From Chryseobacterium sp. ERMR1:04 (GTDB taxonomy: Bacteria > Bacteroidota > Bacteroidia > Flavobacteriales > Weeksellaceae): a stretch of 64,000 nt of DNA. Shown piece by piece: positions 1 through 8,870 of this stretch. The position numbers and the translations under genes are program-made. How positions within the stretch are numbered: the stretch's first letter is position 1; each line of letters begins with the position of its first letter. Location: contig NZ_LIRF01000003.1 of NCBI RefSeq assembly GCF_001297705.1, forward strand, positions 62,001-126,000. The letters run 5' to 3'. A model generated the notes under the pieces. The model had not been told where the DNA came from, ran no database searches, and worked only from the letters and a program-made list of their open reading frames with translations.

Positions 1-1
1 A

Positions 2-667
2 CTTTATCAGATTGTGATGAGTTCTTCGCCCGGAATTCTGGATGGTGACCGCTATCAGCTGGATATTGCCTTAGAAAAAGGAGCTGCATTACAGCTTCAG
101 TCACAGTCTTATCAGAGATTATTCAACATGAAAGATCGCGCGGTTCAGCAGCTGAATATTTCCATGCAAGACAATACCTCTTTTGCTTACGTTCCGCATC
201 CTGTGGTTCCGCATGAAGACTCTAATTTTAAGAGCAAAGCGGAGATTAATATCGGAGAAAACAGCCAGATCATCATCAGTGAAATTATTACCTGTGGGCG
301 AAAGCATTACGGTGAACTTTTTAAACTGAAAAGCTTTCAGAATCTAACGGAGATTTACCATAAAGATAAGCTGGTTGTTAAGGATAATATTCTTATTCAG
401 CCGGATCTTATTCCTATTAAAAGCATCGGTAATCTGGAAGAATATACCCATCAGGGAACGTTAATTTTCTACACCACCAAAAAGCATGTAGATAAAAATG
501 CGCTCATTGAAACCATCTATGCCCACATCGAACTACAAAGTGAAATGGAAATTGGTATTTCAGCCATGGAAGATAACGGATTTATCATAAGAACTTTGGG
601 GCACGGCGGGGAAGTAATGTATAATTTTTTCCTCACCGTTCAGGAGATTCTTTGGGAGTTAGAATAA
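2..667 (+). CDS. ureD: Urease accessory protein UreD, 5' end cut by the window
   Basis: UreD/UreH is the scaffold that, with UreF and UreG, delivers nickel to apo-urease. The reading frame is open from base 2 and runs into the first visible Met (base 14), so the true start lies upstream. About 220 of the usual 270-290 residues are present. Family hallmarks seen are the SSSPGILDGDRYQLDI segment near the start, the FAYVPHPVVPHEDS stretch and the EIITCGRKHYGE motif. Only 13 bp separate it from a nickel-permease-like gene, and a urea channel follows, which supports the assignment. The urease structural genes should lie just left of the window. Confidence in the family is high; only the N-terminus is unknown. 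Confidence 0.93.
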   Translation, partial: LYQIVMSSSPGILDGDRYQLDIALEKGAALQLQSQSYQRLFNMKDRAVQQLNISMQDNTSFAYVPHPVVPHEDSNFKSKAEINIGENSQIIISEIITCGRKHYGELFKLKSFQNLTEIYHKDKLVVKDNILIQPDLIPIKSIGNLEEYTHQGTLIFYTTKKHVDKNALIETIYAHIELQSEMEIGISAMEDNGFIIRTLGHGGEVMYNFFLTVQEILWELE

Positions 668-680
668 ATAAAATAAAAAA

Positions 681-1382
681 ATGAATACGACTATTTGGGC
701 ATTAATGCTGAGTGCCATCTCTATAAGTTTTATCCATACCGCAACGGGACCGGATCATTATCTGCCATTCATTGTATTGTCAAAATCAAAAAAATGGAGC
801 AGGAGCAGAACGATTTTTTTGACTATCGCGTGTGGTTTTGGCCATGTTTTAAGTTCTTTGGTGATTGGTGCTATCGGCGTTTTTCTGGGCTGGCAGCTTA
901 ATCAGTTTGCGTGGTTTCAGGATATAAGAGGGAATATTTCAGGATGGGCATTGTTGATATTTGGAGTTGCCTATCTTATCTATGGCTTAGTGCAGGCAGC
1001 AAGAAATAAACCTCACAAGCATTTTGATGTCATGGGCGAGGATGTTTACGTGTATGAGCACAATCATAATGAAATGGTTATGCCACAAAGCAGAATAAAA
1101 GTAACGCCTTTCGTCCTTTTTATGATCTTTGTAATGGGACCGAGTGAACCGCTTACACCCCTTCTTTTTTACTCAGGATTAAACCGTTCTATAACAGAAA
1201 TTCTGGCATTGGTAGTGCCGTTTACCATTACTACGGTAGCCACCATGCTTGGAATGGTTTTATTGGGAAGATATGGGTATTCAACCTTATTCAACACAGA
1301 AAAACTAGAGCGTTATATGGGAGTGATAAGTGGAGCGGTAGTAACCGTTTGTGGTATCGGAATGGTCTTTTTAGGATGGTAA
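681..1382 (+). CDS. UreH/HupE-like nickel permease of the urease cluster
   Basis: A 233-residue integral membrane protein with about six hydrophobic helices. Helix I carries His19, Asp25 and His26 in an H-x5-DH arrangement, close to the HX4DH metal signature of NiCoT nickel/cobalt transporters. A second conserved-looking MGPSEPLTPLLF stretch lies mid-protein. A polar loop of about residues 112-132 is rich in His (HKH, HNHNE), as expected for metal gating. It probably supplies nickel to urease. That substrate is inferred from its position directly after ureD and before a urea channel. The spacing indicates one transcript with ureD. Confidence 0.8.
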   Translation: MNTTIWALMLSAISISFIHTATGPDHYLPFIVLSKSKKWSRSRTIFLTIACGFGHVLSSLVIGAIGVFLGWQLNQFAWFQDIRGNISGWALLIFGVAYLIYGLVQAARNKPHKHFDVMGEDVYVYEHNHNEMVMPQSRIKVTPFVLFMIFVMGPSEPLTPLLFYSGLNRSITEILALVVPFTITTVATMLGMVLLGRYGYSTLFNTEKLERYMGVISGAVVTVCGIGMVFLGW

Positions 1383-1505
1383 TTTTAATGTCAATGGTGA
1401 ATTTTGCGTTGCAGGTCAATAATGAATTTTACCACAACTAAAAAAATTAATGAGCGAAGTAAATTGATGATTCACAATTGATAATTTAATAGTAAACAAA
1501 TTAAA

Positions 1506-2399
1506 ATGATGAACAAATTTTTTGAAAAAGTACCTTTTGTTGATACGGTATTAAAAGGAATTGGGCAGATCATGCTTCAGGAAAACAGATGGACAGGGCT
1601 TTTATTCCTTATTGGGATTTTTATAGGAAGCTGGGAAAGTGGAATTGCTGTTTTGGCGTCTACCAGTATAGGAACGCTTACAGCAATGAAGTTGAAGTTT
1701 GATAAATCTGAAATAAATGCAGGATTGTATGGCTTTAGTGCAGCTTTGGTAGGAGTGGCGTTGTCATTTATTTTTCAGTGTACCATAATGATCTGGATTT
1801 TGGTTGTTGTTGGCGGAGCATTGGCAGCAATCATTCAGCATTTTTTTATCAGTAAAAAAATCCCTGTATTCACTTTTCCTTTTATTATTGTCATCTGGAT
1901 CAGTGTTTTCATGTTGCATCATTTTACCGAAATCCCACCATCTGAGCTCATCAATGCAAAGGCCGAAAATCTGGATTATGATGATATAATAACGCCCATC
2001 AATGCTTTTGGAGAAGTAATTTTTCAGGGAGGAATGTTGTCTGCAGCTATTTTCTTTATAGCAGTTTTCATCAGCTCACCGGCAGCCGCTTTATATGGGT
2101 TTATGGGTTCTGTAATAGGAGCTTATCTTTCTCATATGAACGGAGAGCCTATTGAGCAAATCCACATGGGACTGTTTGGTTTTAATGCCGTGTTGTCTGC
2201 TATTGTCTTCTCCGGCTTCAAAAGAATAGACGGTTTATGGGTGTTATTGGCGGTATTGATTACCGTTGGAATCGATGTTTTTTTAATCGATAATAACATT
2301 CTCACCAAAGTGGGTGGAGTCCTTACGTTTCCTTTTGTGGCAGGAACATGGATCACCTTATTGATTCAAAAATTAATCATCCCTAAACAACAAAACTAA
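1506..2399 (+). CDS. Urea transporter (UT family channel)
   Basis: A 297-residue channel protein of the UT family, which lets urea enter along its gradient to feed cytoplasmic urease. The protein is an internal pseudo-repeat, as in all UT proteins: NAGLYGFSAALVG in the first half is mirrored by MGLFGFNAVLSA in the second, and PVFTFPF (residues 120-126) is mirrored by GVLTFPF near the end. These TFPF segments line the selectivity filter in known structures. It begins MMNK, and either Met could be the start. It sits between the nickel permease and the TonB receptor, probably in the urease operon. Confidence 0.9.
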   Translation: MMNKFFEKVPFVDTVLKGIGQIMLQENRWTGLLFLIGIFIGSWESGIAVLASTSIGTLTAMKLKFDKSEINAGLYGFSAALVGVALSFIFQCTIMIWILVVVGGALAAIIQHFFISKKIPVFTFPFIIVIWISVFMLHHFTEIPPSELINAKAENLDYDDIITPINAFGEVIFQGGMLSAAIFFIAVFISSPAAALYGFMGSVIGAYLSHMNGEPIEQIHMGLFGFNAVLSAIVFSGFKRIDGLWVLLAVLITVGIDVFLIDNNILTKVGGVLTFPFVAGTWITLLIQKLIIPKQQN

Positions 2400-2437
2400 A
2401 ATATTTAACAGTAAAAAATCAATAAAAAGAATATCTA

Positions 2438-4690
2438 ATGAAGAGAACTCAAGTATTGGTTGCTTTTCTCGCCTTAATGATTAACGGACTTGCGTTGGCA
2501 CAGGAAAAAGGCACAGAAAAACAATTATTTATTAAAGATGCAGACGACAAATTTCCGATTAGTGAGGCTTTGATAAAGTATAATCATGGGAGTGAACATG
2601 CCCATTCAGGATCCGACGGATCTTTTAAATTTTCGGTTCAGTCTTTACCGGATACATTGGTGATCAATCGTGCCGGATATGATGAGGTGAAATGGATCAT
2701 TACAAGTGAAGAAGATAAAAATAAAGTTATTTTCCTACAGCATAAACCGTTTCAGATCTCTGAGGTGGAAATTAATCACAGTTCGTTTTTATCGGCAATC
2801 ACCAAAGTAGATTTAAATAAATTTCCGGTAAATTCTGCTCAGGATTTATTGAGAAAAGTCCCAGGATTATTTATTGCCCAACACGCAGGAGGAGGAAAAG
2901 CAGAACAGCTTTTTTTAAGAGGTTTTGATGCCGATCACGGAACTGATGTGAGTGTAAATGTAGACGGAATGCCCGTGAATGTTGTTTCTCATGCGCACGG
3001 ACAAGGATATTCGGATCTGCATTTTATCATTCCGGAAACTGTTAATAATATCGATTTTGGAAAAGGAGCATATTATATGGATCGCGGAGATTTTGATACC
3101 GCGGGGTATGTAGATTTTCAGACCTATGATAAGTTGAAAAACAGCATGGTGAAGCTGGAAGGAGGTTCTTTCAATTCAAAAAGGATATTGGGAATGTTTA
3201 ATATCATCAATGATCCGAACAAAAGAAAGAATGCTTACGTTGCCGCAGAATACAATTATACAGATGGTCCGTTTGATGTAAAACAAAATTTCAACAGAGT
3301 AAATGTATTCGGAAAATATAATGAGTGGATTACGGATAAAGACTATTTTAATATTCAGTTTTCTACGTTTAATTCTTCATGGAATGCTTCAGGACAGATC
3401 CCTGAACGTGCCGTAAATGAAGGGATTATTGGCAGATGGGGAAGTATAGATCCTACAGAAGGAGGAAGCACGTCACGTACGAATCTTCAGATGAATTATA
3501 AGCGTATTATTTCTCCATCCGAACAGATTGATGCCATGCTTTGGTATTCTAAATACAATTTCAATCTGTATTCTGATTTTACATTTTACCTTAAAGATAA
3601 AGACCATGGCGACGAAATTGAGCAGAAAGACGGCAGAAATATATACGGTGCAGAAATAAAATATACCAAAAGTTTTTCTCTGCCCAACAGTTCATTAAAT
3701 TGGATCTCAGGAATAGGATTCCGAAATGATGATATTAATACATTACAGCTGAACCACGTATACCACAGAGATTTGTTGTTGGATAAAATGGCAGATGTAA
3801 ATGGAACAGAAACCAATCTTCATGCCTATTCAGGATTGATTTGGAAAACGGGAAAATGGACCATTAATCCAGCATTCAGAGTAGATCATTTCATTTTTAA
3901 TATGCATAATTTATTGGATCCTGAGCAGTTGCCTTCCGGACAATCCTCTGAAGGAACAAGGTTAAGCCCTAAACTTAATTTTTCTTATGCAGCTAATGAT
4001 AAGATGATGTGGTTCCTAAAAACAGGAATGGGATTCCATTCGAATGATATGAGAGTGGTCGTTCAGGAGAAAAACGCGAAGACTTTGCCGTATTCTTTAG
4101 GTGGAGATCTTGGAGTAAGGTTACATCCTTTTAAATCGTTAATTATAACCCCAACCATTTGGTATCTTTATTTGCAACAGGAGTTTGTATACGTGGGAGA
4201 TGATGCGGTAGTAGAACCGTCAGGAAAATCAAGACGGTATGGTGCAGATTTGGGAATTCGTTTCCAACCCTTGGAAAATCTGTATCTGAATGCAGATATC
4301 AACTATGCGCATGCCCGATTTATTGAAGAAAAGAAAGGCGAAGATTATGTTCCTCTGGCTCCGGTAATAACGAGTACGGGATCTGTAAACTGGGATTTCC
4401 TGAACGGATTTTCTTTGGGATTACAATACCGTTATTTGGGTGACCGACCAGCGGTTGAAGATAATACGCTTCGTACAAAATCTTATTTTGTGAATGATGT
4501 GATTCTTTCTTACAACAGAGCAAAATGGGGGGCAAATCTACAAATCAATAATTTATTCAACGTAAAATGGAACGAAGCGCAGTTTGCTACAGAAACACAA
4601 CTGAAAAATGAAGCCGAGCCTATAACAGATATTACCTACACTCCCGGAATTCCTCTGGGAATAAAAATGGGGGTATTTTATAAGTTTTAA
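2438..4690 (+). CDS. TonB-dependent outer-membrane receptor of the urease cluster
   Basis: A 750-residue outer-membrane active transporter. The order is signal peptide (residues 1-21, ending ALAQ), a carboxypeptidase-regulatory-like beta domain (about 28-105), a TonB plug (about 115-220, with VNSAQDLLRKVPG and LFLRGFDADHG), then a 22-strand-type barrel ending in aromatic YKF. Histidines cluster in the N-domain (NHGSEHAHSG) and plug (SHAHGQG), which would suit a metal substrate. It follows the urea channel by 38 bp and shares its orientation, so nickel or a nickel chelate is the most economical guess for the ligand. That is inference from context only; siderophore import cannot be excluded. 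Confidence 0.88.
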   Translation: MKRTQVLVAFLALMINGLALAQEKGTEKQLFIKDADDKFPISEALIKYNHGSEHAHSGSDGSFKFSVQSLPDTLVINRAGYDEVKWIITSEEDKNKVIFLQHKPFQISEVEINHSSFLSAITKVDLNKFPVNSAQDLLRKVPGLFIAQHAGGGKAEQLFLRGFDADHGTDVSVNVDGMPVNVVSHAHGQGYSDLHFIIPETVNNIDFGKGAYYMDRGDFDTAGYVDFQTYDKLKNSMVKLEGGSFNSKRILGMFNIINDPNKRKNAYVAAEYNYTDGPFDVKQNFNRVNVFGKYNEWITDKDYFNIQFSTFNSSWNASGQIPERAVNEGIIGRWGSIDPTEGGSTSRTNLQMNYKRIISPSEQIDAMLWYSKYNFNLYSDFTFYLKDKDHGDEIEQKDGRNIYGAEIKYTKSFSLPNSSLNWISGIGFRNDDINTLQLNHVYHRDLLLDKMADVNGTETNLHAYSGLIWKTGKWTINPAFRVDHFIFNMHNLLDPEQLPSGQSSEGTRLSPKLNFSYAANDKMMWFLKTGMGFHSNDMRVVVQEKNAKTLPYSLGGDLGVRLHPFKSLIITPTIWYLYLQQEFVYVGDDAVVEPSGKSRRYGADLGIRFQPLENLYLNADINYAHARFIEEKKGEDYVPLAPVITSTGSVNWDFLNGFSLGLQYRYLGDRPAVEDNTLRTKSYFVNDVILSYNRAKWGANLQINNLFNVKWNEAQFATETQLKNEAEPITDITYTPGIPLGIKMGVFYKF

Positions 4691-4730
4691 GGGAATTTTA
4701 GGCGCTGTAAACAGTGTTTATTTTCAGTAC

Positions 4731-4738
4731 TAAATTTG
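4731..4738 (+). promoter_or_regulatory. Putative -7 box of the AraC gene
   Basis: TAAATTTG matches the Bacteroidetes -7 consensus TAnnTTTG and lies 28 bp before the AraC start codon. No clear -33 TTG is visible. Confidence 0.4.
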
Positions 4739-4766
4739 TGTATATTTATTAATCATAACTCAAAAT

Positions 4767-5657
4767 ATGGAAGTACTTTCCAATTTTCAATATAAAAAGC
4801 TTTTTCTCCCGAATATTACAGAGAAAATTCTTTCTAATAACGCAGATATACAGCTTTACAGGCTTGAGGATTACCTTAAAGGGATTCTCATGCCTGTAAT
4901 TCCTTACCGAACGACGTTTAATTTTATCATCTTTATTACCAAAGGACATATTAAACAGTACTTGGAGAATCAGGAGTTTCAAGCGGAAAAAGGAGGGGTT
5001 ATTTTTATCAAGCAAGGGACGATTACCGCAACTATCGAATTATCTGATGATGTTGAAGGTTTTTTCTTAGCCTATGAAAACAATATTTTATCTGAACAGG
5101 AGTTGCCTAAGCATAAAACCAGTATTTTCTTTTTGCCTCCTTTGCTGAATTTAGATACCCTTACGTATGGAACAATTACCCAACTTTTAACCATTATGGA
5201 ACAGGAATTATGGCTTAATGGCTTAAATTTAAATGAAGTAATTATTACGATGCTTCATCTTATTTTGGTTAAAATAGTAAGTACAGATTCCAACAGTCAT
5301 CATAGATCGTCTACGCGTCCGATGGAATTATCGCTTCAGTTTCGGGATATTTTATTTAAATACCATGTGGTTGAAAAAAGAGTGGCTTTCTATGCGGCTA
5401 AACTATCTGTTACCGAAAATTATCTTACCAAATGCATTAAGAATGTAACCCAAAAAGCGCCCAAACAATGGATCAACGAGATGGATATCAATTACAGCAA
5501 AGCGTTATTGCATTCAAGTAAAGACATCGCCGAGATTGCGTATGAACTTAATTTTCATACTGCTTCCCATTTCACCCAACTTTTTAAAAAAATCACCGGA
5601 ATTACTCCTAAAGAATATAGAGTACAGTTTTTGAAAGATAAAATGGTTGCCTCTTAA
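4767..5657 (+). CDS. AraC-family transcriptional regulator
   Basis: A 296-residue regulator with an N-terminal cupin-like sensing region and a C-terminal double helix-turn-helix. The first HTH includes AKLSVTENYLTKCIK. The second is IAEIAYELNFHTASHFTQLFKK followed by the family tail GITPKEYR. It lies immediately downstream of the urease-linked TonB receptor on the same strand but has its own candidate -7 box. Local regulation of the urea/nickel genes is plausible but not shown. Length and layout are normal for the family. Confidence 0.85.
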   Translation: MEVLSNFQYKKLFLPNITEKILSNNADIQLYRLEDYLKGILMPVIPYRTTFNFIIFITKGHIKQYLENQEFQAEKGGVIFIKQGTITATIELSDDVEGFFLAYENNILSEQELPKHKTSIFFLPPLLNLDTLTYGTITQLLTIMEQELWLNGLNLNEVIITMLHLILVKIVSTDSNSHHRSSTRPMELSLQFRDILFKYHVVEKRVAFYAAKLSVTENYLTKCIKNVTQKAPKQWINEMDINYSKALLHSSKDIAEIAYELNFHTASHFTQLFKKITGITPKEYRVQFLKDKMVAS

Positions 5658-5699
5658 GTATTTTAAAATACACGGAATAATGAGTTAGATTAAAGATGA

Positions 5700-5795
5700 A
5701 AAATTCAGGTATCTTCTTTGACGAAAGGAGTTTACCTTATTACCCTTGATGAAAAAGAAAAAGAAACATTCAGATCCAAATTTATCAAGAAGTAA
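5700..5795 (+). pseudogene. Remnant of a T9SS C-terminal sorting domain
   Basis: A 31-codon open stretch after a TGA, with no start codon, ends in a tail typical of Por/T9SS type A sorting domains: a SSLTKGVYLITL segment followed by a charged turn and KFIKK before the stop. Compare the intact tail of the protein ending at 8140 (LSKGIYILKI ... KFIKE). I infer the leftover 3' end of a deleted secreted-protein gene. Confidence 0.5.
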
Positions 5796-5824
5796 TAGAA
5801 TCATTACTATATGTTGTTGTGAAT

Positions 5825-5858
5825 AATCCTCAGGTCTTCCTGGGGATTATTTTATTTT
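5825..5858 (+). terminator. Rho-independent terminator-like hairpin
   Basis: A 10-bp stem (AATCCTCAGG/CCTGGGGATT, one G-U pair) with a TCTT loop, followed by a T-rich tail. It probably ends the transcript of the sorting-domain remnant or the AraC gene. Confidence 0.7.
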
Positions 5859-5903
5859 AAAACTTTAAGGTGTCATAAACATTTTATAAATTTACAATCA
5901 ACA

Positions 5904-6416
5904 ATGCTAACAGATATCATCACCAACAACCTGACCGTTATTTTTTGCGGAATTAATCCCGGATTAAAATCATCAGAAGACGGGCATCACTTTTCGGGAA
6001 GAAGCAACCGTTTCTGGAAAGTTTTGCATGAAGCAGGTTTTACTCCTCATCAGATTGAAGCTGTAAATGATCGGAGTCTTTTAGATTTTGGATATGGCTT
6101 AACTACAGCTGTCGAAAGGCCAACATCCCGCGCCGATGAGCTTTCAAAAGAAGAATTTACTCAAGCTTTTGAAAGTTTTTCATTAAAAATGACCAAGTTT
6201 CAGCCAAAATATATTGCTTTTCTAGGTAAAGCGGCCTACAAGGTATTCTCTGGAAAAAAACAGATGGAGTGGGGCTTGCAACCTGAAGATTTTTGCGGTG
6301 CTAACGTTTGGGTTCTCCCCAATACAAGCGGCTTGAATCGTGGTTTTTCCCTTGATGATCTTGTGATTGCTTATGGCAAGTTTTACCTTGAAATTCAGGA
6401 TAATACATTTACATGA
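5904..6416 (+). CDS. mug: G/U(T) mismatch-specific DNA glycosylase Mug
   Basis: A 170-residue uracil-DNA-glycosylase superfamily enzyme that removes uracil or thymine mispaired with guanine, and etheno-cytosine, in base excision repair. Seen motifs are the catalytic GINPG (here FCGINPGLKSS) near residue 17, the SGRSNRFWKVL segment, and the C-terminal NTSGLNR loop that inserts into the DNA. Length is normal for Mug. It stands alone between a terminator and a T9SS gene. Confidence 0.9.
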   Translation: MLTDIITNNLTVIFCGINPGLKSSEDGHHFSGRSNRFWKVLHEAGFTPHQIEAVNDRSLLDFGYGLTTAVERPTSRADELSKEEFTQAFESFSLKMTKFQPKYIAFLGKAAYKVFSGKKQMEWGLQPEDFCGANVWVLPNTSGLNRGFSLDDLVIAYGKFYLEIQDNTFT

Positions 6417-6523
6417 TATTTATAAATGAATATTTTTTTATATAAAATTAAAGTTAAATTTCGATAAATAGTTGCGCAAATAGGGATTCGTTGTTACCTT
6501 AGTGTCAATATTTAAACACTTTT

Positions 6524-8140
6524 ATGATGAAAAAACTATTTACTATTGTTGTATTGCTATGGGGTATGACAACAATACATTCTCAATGGAACCCTAATAC
6601 TGCACAAAATTTACTTGTTACCGATCCGGGAGAAAGCGGGTTTGCATTCTCAGAAAGAATGAGCGATGGAAAAACCTACATAGCTTTCTGGAAAGAGGTG
6701 GGTGCTCCTACCAATTTCGAATTATGGCTACAGATCTTAGATCAGAATGGCAACAAGCAATTGGGAAATAACGGGATTCTCATTAGCAATCAAATCCCAA
6801 TGGGAACTTACATTGCTTCGGAAAGAACAGCAGTAGATTCTTCAGACAATCTGTATATTGGACTGAGCGGGACAGAGAATAACAGTGCCTATATTTTTAA
6901 AATTACCCCACAAGGAACTTCAGTATGGCCTAATGGAATTAATATAGGACAAGGTTATACTCCTGAAATTCTTCCTTTATCTAATGGAGATATTATAGCC
7001 AGCTATCAGCCATTAAATCAAGAGTATGCAAAAGTTCAGAGATTCAGTGCCGGCGGACAACCGGTGTGGGCATCTCCGATAGAAATTATGACTGATGATC
7101 TTACAAAAAATACGGCTCCGGCTGATCTTTTTGAATTGCCAAACAATGAATTTGAGATTATTTTCCATCAAGTAGATACAGGAATATACAGCCATCTCTT
7201 TGCTCAAAAACTGAATTTTGATGGAACAATTCTTTGGAATACGCCCAAACAAATATTAACGAAGGGAACCAATATTGTGAATCGATATAGCGGAGTTGTT
7301 GATGGAAACGCGGTGTATTACGGGCTTAGCGTTTCGGAGAATTTTAGATTTGACGCCTATTTACAGAGAATAAATTCAGATGGCAGTTTACCATGGGGAG
7401 CTGATGGAGTTGATTTTGATGTAAATGAAACGAATTATGAGATGGGACTGAAAGTGTCTCATACACCCAACTCTCCATATATCTGGGCAATCTCACAGTA
7501 TAGCAATCCTTCGCAAACTCAAAATGGCGAATATGTTCAAAAATTTGATAAGCAGACAGGAGCCAGACTATTGACAGATAATGCAAAACAGGTATTTCCA
7601 ATAGATAGCACAAACATGTATCATATTGGGGATTTGCATTTAATCAATGATAACCCGTTTTTTGTAGTTCAGAAAAAAAATGACTTTAATGACGAGTCTT
7701 TAAATGCGGTTTTGTTAGATAATAATGGAGATTTTGCGTGGCAACAGCAATACATCCCTATGGCAACATATCCAGCAGAAAAATCTTTTGTATCCTCTTT
7801 AAAACCAATCAACGGACAAAATGTAATTGTTTTTCATGAAGAGAAATCTACAGATGCAAATCCTGTAGTATATGCTCAAAGTCTTGTTTTACCTACCCTT
7901 GGTACAGATGAGGTGCATGCGAATCATTCATCGGTGAGTATATATCCAAATCCTGTTGCAGATATTATTCATGTGAAAGGGGTGAAAGATCAAAAGTTCA
8001 ATATTTACAATACCGTAAGCCAATCTGTAAAAAGAGGAGAGATTAAGCAGGGTAAAATAAATGTACAGGATCTTTCAAAAGGGATTTATATTTTGAAGAT
8101 CGGTGATCAGAAGGAGGGGTATAAATTTATTAAAGAATAG
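6524..8140 (+). CDS. Secreted protein with T9SS type A sorting domain
   Basis: A 538-residue exported protein. It has a signal peptide (MMKKLFTIVVLLWGMTTIHSQ) and a body of repeated short beta motifs (for example WLQILDQNGNKQLGNNG, QRINSDGSLPWGADG), suggesting a beta-propeller or beta-solenoid. The C-terminal domain from about residue 460 has the T9SS hallmarks VSIYPNPV and LSKGIYILKI, ending KFIKE. It should cross the outer membrane by T9SS and be released or anchored. I see no catalytic motif, so the function is unknown. Two adjacent Met codons are possible starts. Confidence 0.85.
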   Translation: MMKKLFTIVVLLWGMTTIHSQWNPNTAQNLLVTDPGESGFAFSERMSDGKTYIAFWKEVGAPTNFELWLQILDQNGNKQLGNNGILISNQIPMGTYIASERTAVDSSDNLYIGLSGTENNSAYIFKITPQGTSVWPNGINIGQGYTPEILPLSNGDIIASYQPLNQEYAKVQRFSAGGQPVWASPIEIMTDDLTKNTAPADLFELPNNEFEIIFHQVDTGIYSHLFAQKLNFDGTILWNTPKQILTKGTNIVNRYSGVVDGNAVYYGLSVSENFRFDAYLQRINSDGSLPWGADGVDFDVNETNYEMGLKVSHTPNSPYIWAISQYSNPSQTQNGEYVQKFDKQTGARLLTDNAKQVFPIDSTNMYHIGDLHLINDNPFFVVQKKNDFNDESLNAVLLDNNGDFAWQQQYIPMATYPAEKSFVSSLKPINGQNVIVFHEEKSTDANPVVYAQSLVLPTLGTDEVHANHSSVSIYPNPVADIIHVKGVKDQKFNIYNTVSQSVKRGEIKQGKINVQDLSKGIYILKIGDQKEGYKFIKE

Positions 8141-8212
8141 TCCATCGAAATATTCAATAAATAAATCTAATCAAAGTATAAATTTTATCAGTTTTTAAAA
8201 ATCATATTGAAT

Positions 8213-8241
8213 CCTTCAAGTCTTAGATTTGAAGGTTTTTT
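8213..8241 (+). terminator. Terminator hairpin (CTTAGATTT-loop type)
   Basis: CCTTCAA/TTGAAGG stem, loop containing GTCTTAGAT, then six T. It lies downstream of the T9SS gene and is one of several similar hairpins in this region. Confidence 0.7.
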
Positions 8242-8291
8242 GGGTAATAGAGAATCAGTTTAAAATACAAAATCTAAATTCGCATTAAGTT

Positions 8292-8717
8292 TTATAACAA
8301 TTTTTTAGATTCCAAATAGGCGGTCAATTCTTTTTTTAATTGATTGATATAGGCCTCTTTTCCGCTTTCAATTTTCGGAGATATGTTTAAAGTATCTTCG
8401 GTACTGTCGAAATGAGATCCCCAAAGTGCCAGTTCAATAACAACAGGAATCAGGCTTATTCCTTTTTCGGTAAGGCAATATCCTGTACGGGCTTTTCCTG
8501 CCAATGGATATTTTATGATGAAGCCGTATTTCTCCAGCATTTTTAGTCTGTCGGTTAATATATTCGTGGCGATACCTTCATCAGATTGTTGAAAATCTCC
8601 GAAAGTAGTATACCCTTTTAAGATCATATCTCTTACAATAAGCAAGGTCCATTTGTCACCAAAAAAATCCAGTGAAAAGCTTACAGGGCAGGTTGAGCGT
8701 TGTGATATATCTTTCAT
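8292..8717 (-). CDS. HxlR-family winged-helix transcriptional regulator
   Basis: A 141-residue DNA-binding protein of the HxlR/DUF24 type. It has the conserved Cys-Pro near the N-terminus (STCPVSFSLDFFGDKWTLLI) and the winged helix with FGDFQQSDEGIATNILTDRLKMLEK in parts. It also has an acidic/basic C-terminal extension of about 25 residues beyond the minimal fold. Such regulators often sense oxidative or electrophilic stress through the N-terminal Cys. The gene is divergent from the SDR at 8871, and a perfect 8-bp inverted repeat lies between them (8735-8759), so control of the SDR gene is likely. Confidence 0.88.
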   Translation of the reverse strand: MKDISQRSTCPVSFSLDFFGDKWTLLIVRDMILKGYTTFGDFQQSDEGIATNILTDRLKMLEKYGFIIKYPLAGKARTGYCLTEKGISLIPVVIELALWGSHFDSTEDTLNISPKIESGKEAYINQLKKELTAYLESKKLL

Positions 8718-8734
8718 TTAAGAAATCAATTAAA

Positions 8735-8772
8735 AATTACTTGCAAAATGAAAGTAATTGTATTTATATTTG
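8735..8772 (+). promoter_or_regulatory. Candidate HxlR operator overlapping the SDR promoter
   Basis: AATTACTT (8735-8742), nine bases, then AAGTAATT (8752-8759) form a perfect inverted repeat. A -33-like TTG (8741-8743) lies 21 bp before a -7 box TATATTTG (8765-8772). Because the repeat covers the -33 region, repression of the SDR gene by the divergent HxlR protein is the natural reading. Confidence 0.5.
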
Positions 8773-8870
8773 CACTTGCAATTTGCAACTACAAAATTAT
8801 GCTTTTGGAAGCATTCATGCAAATGGTATCTCATATAGAATTAAATGATTAACAATTAAATGGTAAAAAC

